From Pseudomonadota bacterium (GTDB lineage Bacteria; Pseudomonadota; Gammaproteobacteria; Steroidobacterales; Steroidobacteraceae): a stretch of DNA of 64,000 nucleotides. The stretch covers positions 62,001 through 126,000 of the forward strand of contig JAEYUC010000095.1 of the NCBI GenBank assembly GCA_023433705.1, in the 5' to 3' direction. Of the stretch, positions 1 through 8,972 are shown one piece after another (position 1 is the stretch's first letter; each line of letters begins with the position of its first letter). The notes beneath the pieces were generated by a model. The model saw only the letters and a list, made by a program, of their open reading frames with translations, was not told the origin of the DNA and did not search any database. Both the position numbers and the translations under genes were made by a program.

Positions 1-1
1 C

Positions 2-70
2 GAGCTGTACCAACGCAACGCTCCCCAAGTGGAAGCCGCGCTGTACCTCGTCCCCAAGGTCATCGAGTAA
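2..70 (+). CDS. gatC: Asp/Glu-tRNA amidotransferase subunit C, C-terminal end (partial)
   Basis: Only the last 22 codons are inside the window; the frame is open to the left edge and ends at TAA 68-70. The tail reads ...NAPQVEAALYLVPKVIE, the characteristic GatC ending with the LVPKVIE motif. GatC is the small scaffold that holds GatA and GatB together in the complex converting mis-charged Glu-tRNA(Gln) or Asp-tRNA(Asn) to Gln-/Asn-tRNA. gatA follows 4 nt downstream, giving the usual gatCAB order. Confidence 0.9.
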   Translation, partial: ELYQRNAPQVEAALYLVPKVIE

Positions 71-74
71 GAAA

Positions 75-1541
75 ATGCATAAGTTGACGCTGGCGGAGCT
101 TGCGAAAAAGCTCCGCGCCAAAGAGTTTTCCGTGACGGAGCTCACGAAAGGCCTGCTCGCCCGCATCGAGGCGTCGCAGCCGAAGTTGAACGCCTTCATC
201 ACGGTCACCCCCGAAGCCGCCCTCGAACAGGCCAAGGCGGCCGACGCGCTGCTGGCGTCGGGGCAGGCCGGACCTCTTGCCGGTCTCCCGCTCGCCCACA
301 AGGACATCTTCTGCACGCGCGGGGTCCGCACGAGCTGCGGCTCCCGGATGCTCGACAATTTCGTCTCGCCGTACGACGCCACGATCGTCGAGAAGCTCAA
401 TGCCGCGGGCATGGTTACCCTGGGCAAGACGAACATGGACGAGTTCGCCATGGGTTCGTCGAACGAGACGAGCTGGTACGGGCCGGTGAAGAATCCCTGG
501 GACGTGAAACTCGTGCCGGGCGGTTCCTCGGGTGGTTCGGCCGCGGCGGTCGCAGCGCGTGTGGCGCCCATCGCCACCGCGACGGATACGGGTGGTTCGA
601 TCCGCCAGCCGGCGTCGCTGTGCGGCGTGACCGGCATCAAGCCCACCTACGGCCGGGTTTCGCGCTACGGCATGATCGCGTTCGCGTCGAGCCTCGACCA
701 GGGCGGGCTCATCTCGGTCTCCGCCGAGGATGCCGCCATGGTGCTCGGCGCGATGTCGGGCTTCGACCCGCGGGACTCCACCAGCGTCGACACGCCGGTT
801 CCCGACTATCTCGCCGATCTCGACAAGCCGCTCGCGGGCCTCAAGATCGGGCTCATCAAGGAGTTCTTCGAGAAGGGCCTGGACGCCTCGGTCGAGAAGT
901 GCATCCGCGAGGCGCTCGCGGTCTACGAGAAGCTCGGCGCGAAGCTGGTCGAGGTCAAACTACCGGCGCTGCCGCTGTCCGTGCCGACGTATTACGTGGT
1001 CGCCCCGGCCGAGTGTTCGTCGAACCTCGCGCGCTTCGACGGTGTGCGCTACGGACATCGCTGCCAGGATCCGAAGGACCTGATGGATCTCTACAAGCGC
1101 TCGCGCGGCGAGGGCTTCGGGGCCGAGGTCAAGCGGCGCATCATGACCGGCACGTACGTGTTGTCGGCCGGTTATTACGATGCGTACTACCTCAAGGCGC
1201 AGCGCGTGCGCCAGCTCATCAACCAGGACTTCAAGCGCGCGTTCGGTGAAGTCGACGTGCTGATGGGGCCCACCGCGCCCGACGTCGCGTTCGAGATCGG
1301 CGCGAAGGCGTCGGATCCGATCCAGATGTATCTCAACGACATCTACACTATCGGTGCGAATCTCGCGGGCGTGCCCGCGATGTCGATTCCCTGCGGCTTC
1401 GTGCGCGACCTGCCCGTCGGCCTGCAGATCTGTGGACCGCATTTCGCAGAAGCGCGGCTGCTCAACGTCGCGCATGCGTACCAGAAGGAAACGGACTGGC
1501 ATCGCCGGATTCCGGCCGCGTTCGAAAAGGAGGTGCTGTGA
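75..1541 (+). CDS. gatA: Asp/Glu-tRNA amidotransferase subunit A (amidase)
   Basis: 488 aa, normal length for GatA. It liberates ammonia from glutamine and passes it to GatB for transamidation of mis-charged tRNA in the cytoplasm. The amidase-signature catalytic triad is visible: Lys76 in LPLAHKDIF, the cis-Ser Ser151 in PGGSSGGSAA, and the nucleophile Ser175 in DTGGSIRQPAS. The start at ATG 75 lies 4 nt after the gatC stop, so it is probably translated by coupling because no strong ribosome binding site is present. It ends inside TGATG, sharing a base with gatB. Presence of gatCAB implies that the organism makes at least one of Gln-tRNA or Asn-tRNA indirectly. Confidence 0.97.
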   Translation: MHKLTLAELAKKLRAKEFSVTELTKGLLARIEASQPKLNAFITVTPEAALEQAKAADALLASGQAGPLAGLPLAHKDIFCTRGVRTSCGSRMLDNFVSPYDATIVEKLNAAGMVTLGKTNMDEFAMGSSNETSWYGPVKNPWDVKLVPGGSSGGSAAAVAARVAPIATATDTGGSIRQPASLCGVTGIKPTYGRVSRYGMIAFASSLDQGGLISVSAEDAAMVLGAMSGFDPRDSTSVDTPVPDYLADLDKPLAGLKIGLIKEFFEKGLDASVEKCIREALAVYEKLGAKLVEVKLPALPLSVPTYYVVAPAECSSNLARFDGVRYGHRCQDPKDLMDLYKRSRGEGFGAEVKRRIMTGTYVLSAGYYDAYYLKAQRVRQLINQDFKRAFGEVDVLMGPTAPDVAFEIGAKASDPIQMYLNDIYTIGANLAGVPAMSIPCGFVRDLPVGLQICGPHFAEARLLNVAHAYQKETDWHRRIPAAFEKEVL

Positions 1542-3007
1542 TGAACGCCTCCGGTTGGGAAACCGTCATCGGGCTCGAAATCCACGCGCAGCTCTCGACG
1601 AAGTCGAAGATCTTCTCGGGGTCGCCCACCGCGTACGGCGCGGCGCCGAATTCGCAGGCGAACCTCGTCGATCTCGCGTACCCCGGCGTGTTGCCCGTGC
1701 TGAACGCCGAGGCCGTGCGCATGGCGGTGAAGTTCGGTCTCGCGATCGGCGCCCACGTCGCGCCGCGATCGGTGTTTGCGCGCAAGAACTACTTCTACCC
1801 GGACCTTCCGAAGGGCTACCAGATCAGCCAGTACGAGCTGCCCATCGTCGCGAAGGGTCATCTCGACATCGTGCTCGATGACGGCACGAAGAAGCGCGTC
1901 GGGATCACGCGAGCGCACCTCGAGGAAGACGCCGGCAAGTCGTTGCACGAAGGATTGCCGAAGCAGTCCGGCATCGACCTCAACCGCGCGGGCACGCCGC
2001 TCATCGAGATCGTCTCCGAGCCGGACATGCGCTCGGCGAAGGAGGCCGTGGCCTATCTCAAGAAGGTGCACACGCTGGTGCGTTACCTCGAGATCTGCGA
2101 CGGCAACATGCAGGAAGGTTCGTTCCGCTGCGATGCGAACGTGTCCGTGCGCCGTGTGGGTGAGCAGAAGTTCGGCACGCGCGCCGAGATCAAGAACATC
2201 AACTCGTTCCGCTTCGTCGAGAAGGCGATCAACTACGAAGTCGCGCGCCAGATCGACGTGATCGAAGGCGGCGGCAAAGTGGTGCAGGAGACGCGCCTCT
2301 ACGACCCGGACAAGGGCGAGACGCGGTCGATGCGCTCGAAGGAAGAGGCGAACGACTACCGCTACTTCCCGGATCCGGATCTTCTGCCCGTCGAGCTCGA
2401 CGCGGCGTTCATCGACGGCGTGCGTGCGACGCTGCCCGAGTTGCCGGACCAGAAGGCCGCGCGTTTCGTCTCGACGCTGGGCCTGTCCGAGTACGACGCG
2501 GGTGTGCTGACCTCGTCGAAGGAGCTGGCGGCCTATTACGAGCAGGCCGCCAAACTACTGGCGGGCGGAAAGGAACCCTCGAAGGAGCAGGCGAAACTCG
2601 CCGCCAACTGGGTGGCCGGCTCGCTCGCCGCGGCGCTCAACGAGCACAACCTCGAGATCACCGAAAGCCGCATCGACGCGGCGCGGCTCGCGGGACTGCT
2701 CGCGCGCATCACCGACAACACGATCTCCGGCAAGATCGCCAAGGACGTGTTCGAGGCGATGTGGGCGGAGGGCAAGGACGCGGACTCGATCATCGAGTCG
2801 AAGGGCCTCAAGCAGATCACCGACACCGGCGCGATCGAAAAGGCCATCGACGAGGTCATGGCGAAGAACCCCGGCCAGCTCGCCGACTACCGCTCGGGCA
2901 AGGACAAGCTGTTCGGCTTCTTCGTCGGCCAGGTGATGAAAGCCACCGGCGGCAAGGCGAACCCCGCGCAACTCAACGAGCTGCTCAAGAAGAAGCTCGC
3001 CGGCTGA
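1541..3007 (+). CDS. gatB: Asp/Glu-tRNA amidotransferase subunit B
   Basis: 488 aa. GatB activates the mis-charged tRNA carboxylate with ATP and completes the transamidation with ammonia channelled from GatA. The N-terminal GatB core shows GLEIHAQLSTKSK and the conserved YPGVLPVLN region; the C-terminal roughly 150 residues form the YqeY-like helical tRNA-binding tail. ATG 1541 is preferred over GTG 1538 because an AAGGAGG ribosome binding site at 1527-1533 sits 7 nt before it; the ATG overlaps the gatA stop as TGATG. It is the last gene of gatCAB; hslO follows after 7 nt and may be co-transcribed. Confidence 0.97.
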   Translation: MNASGWETVIGLEIHAQLSTKSKIFSGSPTAYGAAPNSQANLVDLAYPGVLPVLNAEAVRMAVKFGLAIGAHVAPRSVFARKNYFYPDLPKGYQISQYELPIVAKGHLDIVLDDGTKKRVGITRAHLEEDAGKSLHEGLPKQSGIDLNRAGTPLIEIVSEPDMRSAKEAVAYLKKVHTLVRYLEICDGNMQEGSFRCDANVSVRRVGEQKFGTRAEIKNINSFRFVEKAINYEVARQIDVIEGGGKVVQETRLYDPDKGETRSMRSKEEANDYRYFPDPDLLPVELDAAFIDGVRATLPELPDQKAARFVSTLGLSEYDAGVLTSSKELAAYYEQAAKLLAGGKEPSKEQAKLAANWVAGSLAAALNEHNLEITESRIDAARLAGLLARITDNTISGKIAKDVFEAMWAEGKDADSIIESKGLKQITDTGAIEKAIDEVMAKNPGQLADYRSGKDKLFGFFVGQVMKATGGKANPAQLNELLKKKLAG

Positions 3008-3014
3008 GGCTGCG

Positions 3015-3926
3015 ATGACCAGCGGTTCCGACAAGGTCAGGCGCTTCGTCCTGGAACGGCATCCCATTCGCGGGCACACGGTGCGGCTCGCCCGCTCGTG
3101 GCTCGAGCTGCGCGAGCACCAGGACTATCCACCCGCGGTGCAGCAGTTGCTGGGCGAGGCCGTGGGCGCCGTCGTGCTGCTCGCGGCCACGCTCAAGTTC
3201 AACGGCACGCTCACGTTGCAGATGCAGGGCAAGGGGCTGGTGAACCTGCTGGTCGCGCAGTGCACGCACGATTTCAAGGTGCGCGGCATGGCGCGGCACG
3301 ATCCGCTGCAATCGGTGGAAGGCGAAGGTGAGCCCGGCTTCCGCTCGCTCGCCGGCGACGGCCAGATCGTCGTCACCGTCGAGGCCACCGATCGCGCGTC
3401 CAGCTACCAGGGCATCGTGCCGATCACCGGCGATTCACTCGCCGAATCGCTCGAGGCCTACTTCGTCCAATCCGAGCAGCTGCCCACGCGAGTCATGATC
3501 GCGGCGACACCGGGCGTCGTGTCCGGCATGCTCGTGCAGCGTATGCCGGGCGAAGGCGGCAAACAGGGAGTCGATCCCGCGGCGCTCGAAGCCGCGTGGA
3601 TGAAGGCGGACCTCGCGATGGCTGCGCTGACGCGCGACGCGCTGCTCGAGGACAACGTCGAGCAACGCCTCGTGAACATGTTTGGCGCCGACGAGGTGCG
3701 GGTCTTCGGTGGGCATGACGTCGTCCACGAATGCCGCTGCTCGCGCGAGCGCGTCGCGAACGTGCTGCGATCTCTCGGCGCCGAGGAAGTGCGCTCGGTC
3801 ATCGCGGAGCAGGGCGCCTGCACCGTGACGTGCGAGTTCTGCCAGAGGCCTTACAAGTTCGATGCGATCGACGTCGAGCAGTTGTTTGACGACACCGCTC
3901 CGCGGGGCAGCGACCGGATCAATTGA
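3015..3926 (+). CDS. hslO: Redox-regulated holdase chaperone Hsp33
   Basis: 303 aa, typical for Hsp33. In reducing cytosol the C-terminal cysteines bind zinc and the chaperone is off; oxidative stress forms disulphides, releases zinc and exposes a binding surface for unfolding proteins. The four zinc ligands are visible as C240-x-C242 (ECRCS) and C273-x-x-C276 (CEFC), the family arrangement CxC...CxxC. The N-terminal region matches the Hsp33 fold (FVLERHPIRGHTVRL at the start). It lies 7 nt after gatB. A weak inverted repeat begins at its stop codon. Confidence 0.95.
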   Translation: MTSGSDKVRRFVLERHPIRGHTVRLARSWLELREHQDYPPAVQQLLGEAVGAVVLLAATLKFNGTLTLQMQGKGLVNLLVAQCTHDFKVRGMARHDPLQSVEGEGEPGFRSLAGDGQIVVTVEATDRASSYQGIVPITGDSLAESLEAYFVQSEQLPTRVMIAATPGVVSGMLVQRMPGEGGKQGVDPAALEAAWMKADLAMAALTRDALLEDNVEQRLVNMFGADEVRVFGGHDVVHECRCSRERVANVLRSLGAEEVRSVIAEQGACTVTCEFCQRPYKFDAIDVEQLFDDTAPRGSDRIN

Positions 3927-3963
3927 GGCAACGGCGGCAATGACGGCCGGCGGACTTGCCTCA
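3924..3963 (+). terminator. Weak inverted repeat at the hslO stop, possible terminator
   Basis: TGAGGCAA (3924-3931) is repeated in inverse as TTGCCTCA (3956-3963), enclosing a GC-rich 24 nt loop that can itself pair. There is no T-run after it, so it could be a weak or factor-assisted terminator of gatCAB-hslO, or chance. Confidence 0.25.
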
Positions 3964-4043
3964 CAGAATTGCGGGTGCGGCCCAGATCGCCGATTCGGGG
4001 CGCGCAAACTACCCAGCAACGGAAGGCAGACTGGATAGGTCCG

Positions 4044-5069
4044 ATGAGCCCAGGCTTGGCGAGTTTCCGCAAACGTTACATCGCATTTCTCAACGAGCTG
4101 TCAAAGCTCGCCAGAAAACACGACGAACTCACCGACACCGAAGTTCGCGAGCGCCTCCACGAAGTCATCAACTATCACTTCGTCTGGAGCAAGCCGATGA
4201 CCGGATTTGCGGAACGCTACTCGATGATGTCCGCCGCCGGAGATCGCGCGCTGGCGCCGATCGTGAAGAAGTTCGTTACGGACGCCCGGCGCATCGCCGA
4301 CGCCGCGAGAATCGGTCGCGGCGCGGCGCGCCACGAGTTGCTTCAGGATCCCGCCGCGAAGTCGCGGCGCGGAGAGCTGTTCGACGAATTCCTCGGTTCG
4401 TCGGATCCAGTGCTGCCAGCGCGAAAGCCGACTCCAGATTCGACATACGAATACGTCGAATCGAAAAAGAAAACTTCGCGGTCGCCGCCACATGATCCGA
4501 AGGTCTTGAAGATCAAATTCAAGGGCAAGGTCATCGTGCCGACCTTCGATGGCGATTACTATTGGTTCAATGTGCCGGGATCGATTTCCGTTGCGAGCCC
4601 GCTCAAAGAGGGTGAGTCGGCGATGAAGATTCGCCGGGGCGTGCTGGCGGGTCTGCTCGAATACGATCTGGACGAGACGACGCGGGCACGCTTCCGCAAG
4701 CGTTACGTTGCATACCTCGAGAGATTGCGCGCGTTATCACGCGATTACGGCGAGCTCCTGAGTCCTGACGTGCGCGTGCGCCTGCGGGGATTCATCGACT
4801 ACTTCTTCATCTGGGGAAAACCCCTGAAGGCCGTTCCGAAGCGATTCTCGATGAGCTCGGCGCGCGCCGATCGCGCCGTCGCGACTGCCACGTATGCCTT
4901 CGTACGCGACGGGCGCAGGATCGCCGAGCGTGGCGCGTTTCCCCCCGGTATCAAGCGCTACTCGCTGATCCAGGACTGGGATGCGAAGACGCGGCGCGGA
5001 AACCGGTACGTCGAGTTCCTGGGACAGGCAAAAACGCTCGAACCGGCGCGCAAACCGGCGAGCGACTAG
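4044..5069 (+). CDS. Unknown protein made of two copies of one ~120-residue domain
   Basis: 341 aa from ATG 4044; alternative upstream TTG/GTG starts (3969, 3975) would add a low-similarity stretch. I do not recognise the family. The protein contains a clear internal duplication: residues 8-129 and 217-338 align with a constant offset of 209, sharing FRKRY(I/V)A(F/Y)L, (F/I)(V/I)WGKP-type, RFSM/RYSM, AD/GDRA, D(A/G)RRIA, TRRG/SRRG and PARKP blocks. A 90-residue linker separates the copies and is lysine-rich around residues 140-165. No signal peptide or membrane segment is evident; it is basic and helical in composition, which would suit a cytoplasmic nucleic-acid or protein-binding role, but that is a guess. 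It is convergent with mtgA, 26 bp away. Confidence 0.7.
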   Translation: MSPGLASFRKRYIAFLNELSKLARKHDELTDTEVRERLHEVINYHFVWSKPMTGFAERYSMMSAAGDRALAPIVKKFVTDARRIADAARIGRGAARHELLQDPAAKSRRGELFDEFLGSSDPVLPARKPTPDSTYEYVESKKKTSRSPPHDPKVLKIKFKGKVIVPTFDGDYYWFNVPGSISVASPLKEGESAMKIRRGVLAGLLEYDLDETTRARFRKRYVAYLERLRALSRDYGELLSPDVRVRLRGFIDYFFIWGKPLKAVPKRFSMSSARADRAVATATYAFVRDGRRIAERGAFPPGIKRYSLIQDWDAKTRRGNRYVEFLGQAKTLEPARKPASD

Positions 5070-5095
5070 CCGATACGGAACGCGCGTTTGGCGGT

Positions 5096-5863
5096 CTACT
5101 TTCTTTTCACGGAACGCGCCTTCGGCGGTTCCGTCGGATTCTCCAGCTCATCGAGATACCGCGCGCCGCCGAGGCCGCGCATCTGCGCCATGATCTGATC
5201 GCGGCGCGTCGCGACGTAGTTGGACGGATTGTTGGCCTTCAGCCGGATGGGATTGGGCAGCACGGCCGCCAACGTGGCGGCCTCGTAGCGATTCAACCGC
5301 GCCGCAGGCTTCTTCCAGTAACGCTGCGCCGCGGCTTCCACGCCGTAGATGCCATCGCCGAACTGCGCGATGTTGAGATACACCTCGAGGATGCGCTCCT
5401 TCGGCCACGCGAGCTCGATCAGCAGCGTGAGATAGGCCTCGAGTCCCTTGCGGAAGTAACCCTTGCCCGGCCACAGGAACAGGTTCTTCGCGACCTGCTG
5501 GCTGATGGTGCTCGCGCCGCGGATGCGCGGCTTGCGCTTGTTCGCCTGCTTTTCGTTGTGGCGCACCGCCTCGCGGATCGACTTGAAGTCGAAGCCGGTG
5601 TGGAACGGGAAGAGCTGATCCTCGGACGCGATCACCGCGACGGCCGCGTGGGGCGAAATCTGCTCGAGGTCCGCCCAGCGGTAGTCGGTCCGGTAGTTGG
5701 ACTTGCCCGCGCGCGACGCATCGAGCGCCGCGTCGAGCATGAACGCGCTGTACCACGGATCCACCCAGCGCATCGCGATGACGGGCAGGGCGGTGGCGAG
5801 GAAAACGGCGACGACCGCGGTGAGCGACCACCGCACCAGCCGCCGCCGCCAGGTTTTCTTCAC
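5096..5863 (-). CDS. mtgA: Monofunctional peptidoglycan glycosyltransferase (GT51)
   Basis: 255 aa. MtgA polymerises lipid II into glycan strands at the periplasmic face of the inner membrane. One N-terminal membrane anchor (about residues 10-32) is followed by a GT51 domain with its hallmark motifs: the catalytic Glu in ASEDQLFPFHTGFD, GASTISQQVAKN, and the ERILEVYLNIAQFG block. The start is GTG 5863-5861, one base after the TAA of ppiB, so it is the last gene of a prmC-ppiB-mtgA operon. No transpeptidase domain is present, consistent with MtgA rather than a class A penicillin-binding protein. Confidence 0.95.
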   Translation of the reverse strand: MKKTWRRRLVRWSLTAVVAVFLATALPVIAMRWVDPWYSAFMLDAALDASRAGKSNYRTDYRWADLEQISPHAAVAVIASEDQLFPFHTGFDFKSIREAVRHNEKQANKRKPRIRGASTISQQVAKNLFLWPGKGYFRKGLEAYLTLLIELAWPKERILEVYLNIAQFGDGIYGVEAAAQRYWKKPAARLNRYEAATLAAVLPNPIRLKANNPSNYVATRRDQIMAQMRGLGGARYLDELENPTEPPKARSVKRK

Positions 5864-5864
5864 G

Positions 5865-6365
5865 TTACTTGCGTGAGGCCTTGGTGATCGTCACGTCCTG
5901 CGCGGGCACGTTCTGGTGGCCGGCGCGGTTGGTGGTGCTCACCTTCGCGATCTTGTCGATGACGTCCATGCCGGAGGTGACCTTGCCGAAGACCGCGTAG
6001 CCGTAGTTCGACGGCCCGGCGTGATCGAGAAAGTCGTTGTCGACCAGGTTGACGAAGAACTGCGCCGTGGCGCTGTTGATGTCGTTGGTGCGCGCCATCG
6101 AAAGCGTGCCGCGCTCGTTCTTGAGACCGTTGGTCGCCTCGTTCTTGATGGGCGCCTTGGTCTTCTTCTGCTTCATGCCGGGCTCGAAGCCGCCGCCCTG
6201 GATCATGAATCCGGGGATGACGCGGTGGAAGATCACGCCGTCGAAGAATCCATCGTCGACGTAACTCAGGAAATTAGCGCTCGAGATCGGCGCTTCCTTC
6301 TCGAACAGTTCTACCTCGAACGTGCCGAGATTCGTCTCAAAAACCAGCATGGGGGAAAGCCTCAT
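5865..6365 (-). CDS. ppiB: Cyclophilin-type peptidyl-prolyl cis-trans isomerase B
   Basis: 166 aa, typical of cytoplasmic PpiB; no signal peptide. It catalyses cis-trans isomerisation of prolyl bonds during folding. The cyclophilin signature is clear: FETNLGTFEVELFEKEAP, the active-site FHRVIPGFMIQGG, then MARTNDINSATAQFFVN and a C-terminal YAVFGKVTSGMDVID. The start at ATG 6365 is chosen because it overlaps the prmC stop as ATGA; ATG 6371 and ATG 6350 (closest to the usual MxVFETN start) are alternatives. It is translationally coupled between prmC and mtgA. Confidence 0.95.
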   Translation of the reverse strand: MRLSPMLVFETNLGTFEVELFEKEAPISSANFLSYVDDGFFDGVIFHRVIPGFMIQGGGFEPGMKQKKTKAPIKNEATNGLKNERGTLSMARTNDINSATAQFFVNLVDNDFLDHAGPSNYGYAVFGKVTSGMDVIDKIAKVSTTNRAGHQNVPAQDVTITKASRK

Positions 6366-7183
6366 GGCCATTTGCCTTCAGTGACGCGCTCGTGGCCGGC
6401 GAGATCGCGGTGCGAGGTTACGTGAGTGAAGCCGCGCGCCACAAGCCGTTCGCGCAAGGCGACGCCCTGCGTCGCGCCGTGTTCGAGCATCAGCCACCCG
6501 CCGGCTGCGAGATGCACGGGCGCGCCGTCGATCAGCGTCGCGAGCGCCTCGAGGCCGTCGCCGCCCGGCGTGAGCGCCGCGCGCGGCTCGAATCGCACGC
6601 CGTCGCTGGCGAGCGCCGGATCGTCGCCGGAGATGTAGGGCGGATTGCTCGCGATGGCGTCGAAGCGCCGGCCGGCCAGCGGCTCGAACCAGTCGCCCGT
6701 CAGCCACTCGACGCGTCCCGGGACCAGGCGCTCGCCGTTTCCGCGCGCGACCGCCAGTGCGGCCTGCGAGGCGTCGGTCGCGACGACGCGCCAGCCGGGT
6801 CGCTCGTGCGCGATCGCGATCGCGATCGCGCCCGATCCGGTGCCGAGGTCCGCGACGAAGGCGGCGGGCGCCGCGACGTTGTCCAGTACGCGCTGCACTA
6901 ACAGCTCGGTCTCGGGCCGCGGGACCAGGACCGCGGGGTCGACGTCGAAGTCCAGCGACCAGAACTCCCGCCTCCCCAGAAGATAGGCGACCGGCTCGCC
7001 GCGCGCGCGGCGCCGGCACAGCTCGGCGAAACGCTCGGCGACCGGCGCGGCCAAGGGTTCCTCGGCGCGCGCGAGCAGCCGGCCGCGGGTGAGGCCGGCC
7101 GCCGCCGCGAGCAGCAGTTCGGCGTCGCGGCGGTCGATTTCGCGCGCGGCCTGCGTCAGCAGGCTGTCGGAGGAGGGATTCAT
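6362..7183 (-). CDS. prmC: Release-factor glutamine N5-methyltransferase
   Basis: 273 aa. PrmC (HemK) methylates the glutamine of the GGQ motif in release factors RF1 and RF2 using S-adenosylmethionine. It has an N-terminal helical bundle, the PVAYLLGRREFW release-factor-binding segment, the SAM motif DLGTGSGAIAIA and the catalytic SNPPYI. Its substrate gene prfA lies 7 kb away in this window rather than adjacent as in enteric bacteria. It is the first gene of prmC-ppiB-mtgA and is divergent from the membrane protein at 7225, with 41 bp between starts. Confidence 0.95.
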   Translation of the reverse strand: MNPSSDSLLTQAAREIDRRDAELLLAAAAGLTRGRLLARAEEPLAAPVAERFAELCRRRARGEPVAYLLGRREFWSLDFDVDPAVLVPRPETELLVQRVLDNVAAPAAFVADLGTGSGAIAIAIAHERPGWRVVATDASQAALAVARGNGERLVPGRVEWLTGDWFEPLAGRRFDAIASNPPYISGDDPALASDGVRFEPRAALTPGGDGLEALATLIDGAPVHLAAGGWLMLEHGATQGVALRERLVARGFTHVTSHRDLAGHERVTEGKWP

Positions 7184-7224
7184 CGCGAGGCGATGATGCC
7201 CGAGTTCATCCTCTCATCGGTATC

Positions 7225-8049
7225 ATGGCCCGCATGACCGAGATCCTGGCGACCCCGGGCCTGGTGCCGCTCTCGCGCCCGCTCATGACGGGCGAGGTGC
7301 TGGACGCGGCTTTCCGGCTGTTCCGCGCGGGACTGGTGCGCACGCTCCCGTACTCGGGTCTCGCCGTGCTGCTGCTCGAGCTGCCGACGCTGTACGCGAC
7401 GTTTCTCCGGACGCGCGCGAGCGGATCGTCGGGTTGGGACCGCGGCGCGGTTCTCGCGATCGCGTTGTTGCTCGGTGTCGCGCTGCTCGGCGTGATTACG
7501 CTGCGACTGCAGGCGATCTCGCGCGGATTGCGTCCGCGCTTCCGCACCGAGATCGTCACCGTCTTGAGCCGCTGGGCGCCGGCGGTCATCGCGACGCTCG
7601 TCGCCTTCGGATTCCCGCTGCTGCTCGGCGCGTTCGTGTCGTTCCTCAACCCGATGTACGGCACCGTCGTCATGATCGTGCTCATGGTGCCGATCCTCTG
7701 GCCCTCGGCGTTGTTCGCCGCGACGCTGCCGGCTTTCTGGTGCGACAAACTCGGGCCGTTCGCGGCCATCGCGAAATGCGTGCGCGTATCGCGACGTCGC
7801 ACCTGGCGCATCGTCGGCGCATTGCTCGCGACCGCGTGCATTGTCGCCGTGTTCTACGTGCTCGCGACGATCCTCGTCGGCATGATGGCGCCCATGCTCG
7901 GGCGCGCGGATTTGTTCCTGCTCTCGGCGGTGTCGTCGATGATGTGGCTCGTGGTCGGCGCGCTCGGCGTGCCCTTCGTGATCGCGGTGCTCATCGTCGC
8001 CTACGAAGACCTCAAGTTGCGCGAGCAATTGCGCGGAGAGAGGGCATGA
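7225..8049 (+). CDS. Multi-pass membrane protein opening the MoxR cluster
   Basis: 274 aa with about five or six hydrophobic helices: around residues 45-65, 74-94, 118-138, 146-166, 190-215 and 228-252. There is no catalytic motif, and it is not assigned to a named family beyond membrane proteins seen next to MoxR/DUF4129 genes. An ATGA overlap couples it to the DUF4129 gene, and the following four genes overlap or nearly touch in the same direction, so it is the first gene of the operon. A role with the DUF4129/DUF4350/MoxR/DUF58 complex is inferred only from position. ATG 7225 is used; ATG 7234 is possible. Confidence 0.75.
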   Translation: MARMTEILATPGLVPLSRPLMTGEVLDAAFRLFRAGLVRTLPYSGLAVLLLELPTLYATFLRTRASGSSGWDRGAVLAIALLLGVALLGVITLRLQAISRGLRPRFRTEIVTVLSRWAPAVIATLVAFGFPLLLGAFVSFLNPMYGTVVMIVLMVPILWPSALFAATLPAFWCDKLGPFAAIAKCVRVSRRRTWRIVGALLATACIVAVFYVLATILVGMMAPMLGRADLFLLSAVSSMMWLVVGALGVPFVIAVLIVAYEDLKLREQLRGERA

Positions 8050-8972
8050 GGCGGGCGGCATGGCTCTCACTACTGATCGCGGGTGGCGCATACGCGGCCG
8101 ACGACGCGGCATTACGCGTCGTCGAGGCCTGCGCGGCCCGGCTCGATCCGCGCGTCGACATCGGCTACGAACGCATCCAGAGGCGCTGCCCCGAGTTGTC
8201 GCGCGCGCTCGCCAACGCGCCGTGGCGCGAGCTGCTGCCGCGCGATCTTCCGGAGCGTCGCGACGAAGTGTCCGCCGCGAGCCTGCGCGCGCTCGTGGTG
8301 CTGGTGCGCGAAGCGGGCGAGGACGGGGAGTCGCGTCCGCCGCCGGAGCCGGAGACGCTGGCGCCGGTGCTCGCGGCACTGGGTGAGCAGGGACAACAGG
8401 GCGCGACGCGCTGGGAAAGACTGAAGCGCTGGTTCAAGCAGAAACTCGAGAGCCGCGAAGACGACGAACAGGGTTGGCTCGACGAATGGCGACGCGAGTT
8501 GCAGACGAGCGAGGGCATCGCGCGCGCGCTGACTTACGTCGGTTACGCGCTGGTGGCGACGCTCGTGTTGTTCGTGATCGCCGCGGAGCTGCGCGCGGCG
8601 GGACTGCTCTCGGCGCGGCGGCGCGCGGCCGAGCGCGCGGCGCCGGAATCGCCGTGGCGCCGCCGGCTCGCGCTCGCGGACGTCGCGGCCGCGCCGCTCG
8701 CCGACCGACCCGGCATGTTGCTGAGGCTGCTGGGCGAATCGTTGACACGCGCGCACCGGTTGCCGGCGTCCGAAGGTCTCACCGCGACCGCGATCGCGCG
8801 GCGCGCCGAGCTCGAAGAGACCGCCGACCGCGCCGGTCTCGAACGCGTCGCATCGGTCGCCGAGCAGGTGCGGTACGCGCCGCAGGCTCCGGGTAGTTCG
8901 GCGCTCGAGGACGCGGTGAAACTCGCGCGGGAACTGCTCGCGAAGTTCGCACGCCTGCCGGTGAAACGCTGA
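8046..8972 (+). CDS. DUF4129-type membrane protein of the MoxR cluster
   Basis: 308 aa. An N-terminal signal peptide (MRRAAWLSLLIAGGAYA) precedes a roughly 145-residue extracytoplasmic region, one membrane helix (about residues 160-180, YVGYALVATLVLFVIAAEL) and a cytoplasmic C-terminal domain with the LxxRAGHRLP-like and Leu-rich helices of DUF4129. Proteins of this type sit beside MoxR ATPases and DUF58 proteins and have no proven activity; some are linked to transglutaminase-like partners. The ATG overlaps the upstream stop (ATGA), and its own stop overlaps the DUF4350 start (TGATG), so translation is coupled throughout. Confidence 0.7.
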   Translation: MRRAAWLSLLIAGGAYAADDAALRVVEACAARLDPRVDIGYERIQRRCPELSRALANAPWRELLPRDLPERRDEVSAASLRALVVLVREAGEDGESRPPPEPETLAPVLAALGEQGQQGATRWERLKRWFKQKLESREDDEQGWLDEWRRELQTSEGIARALTYVGYALVATLVLFVIAAELRAAGLLSARRRAAERAAPESPWRRRLALADVAAAPLADRPGMLLRLLGESLTRAHRLPASEGLTATAIARRAELEETADRAGLERVASVAEQVRYAPQAPGSSALEDAVKLARELLAKFARLPVKR

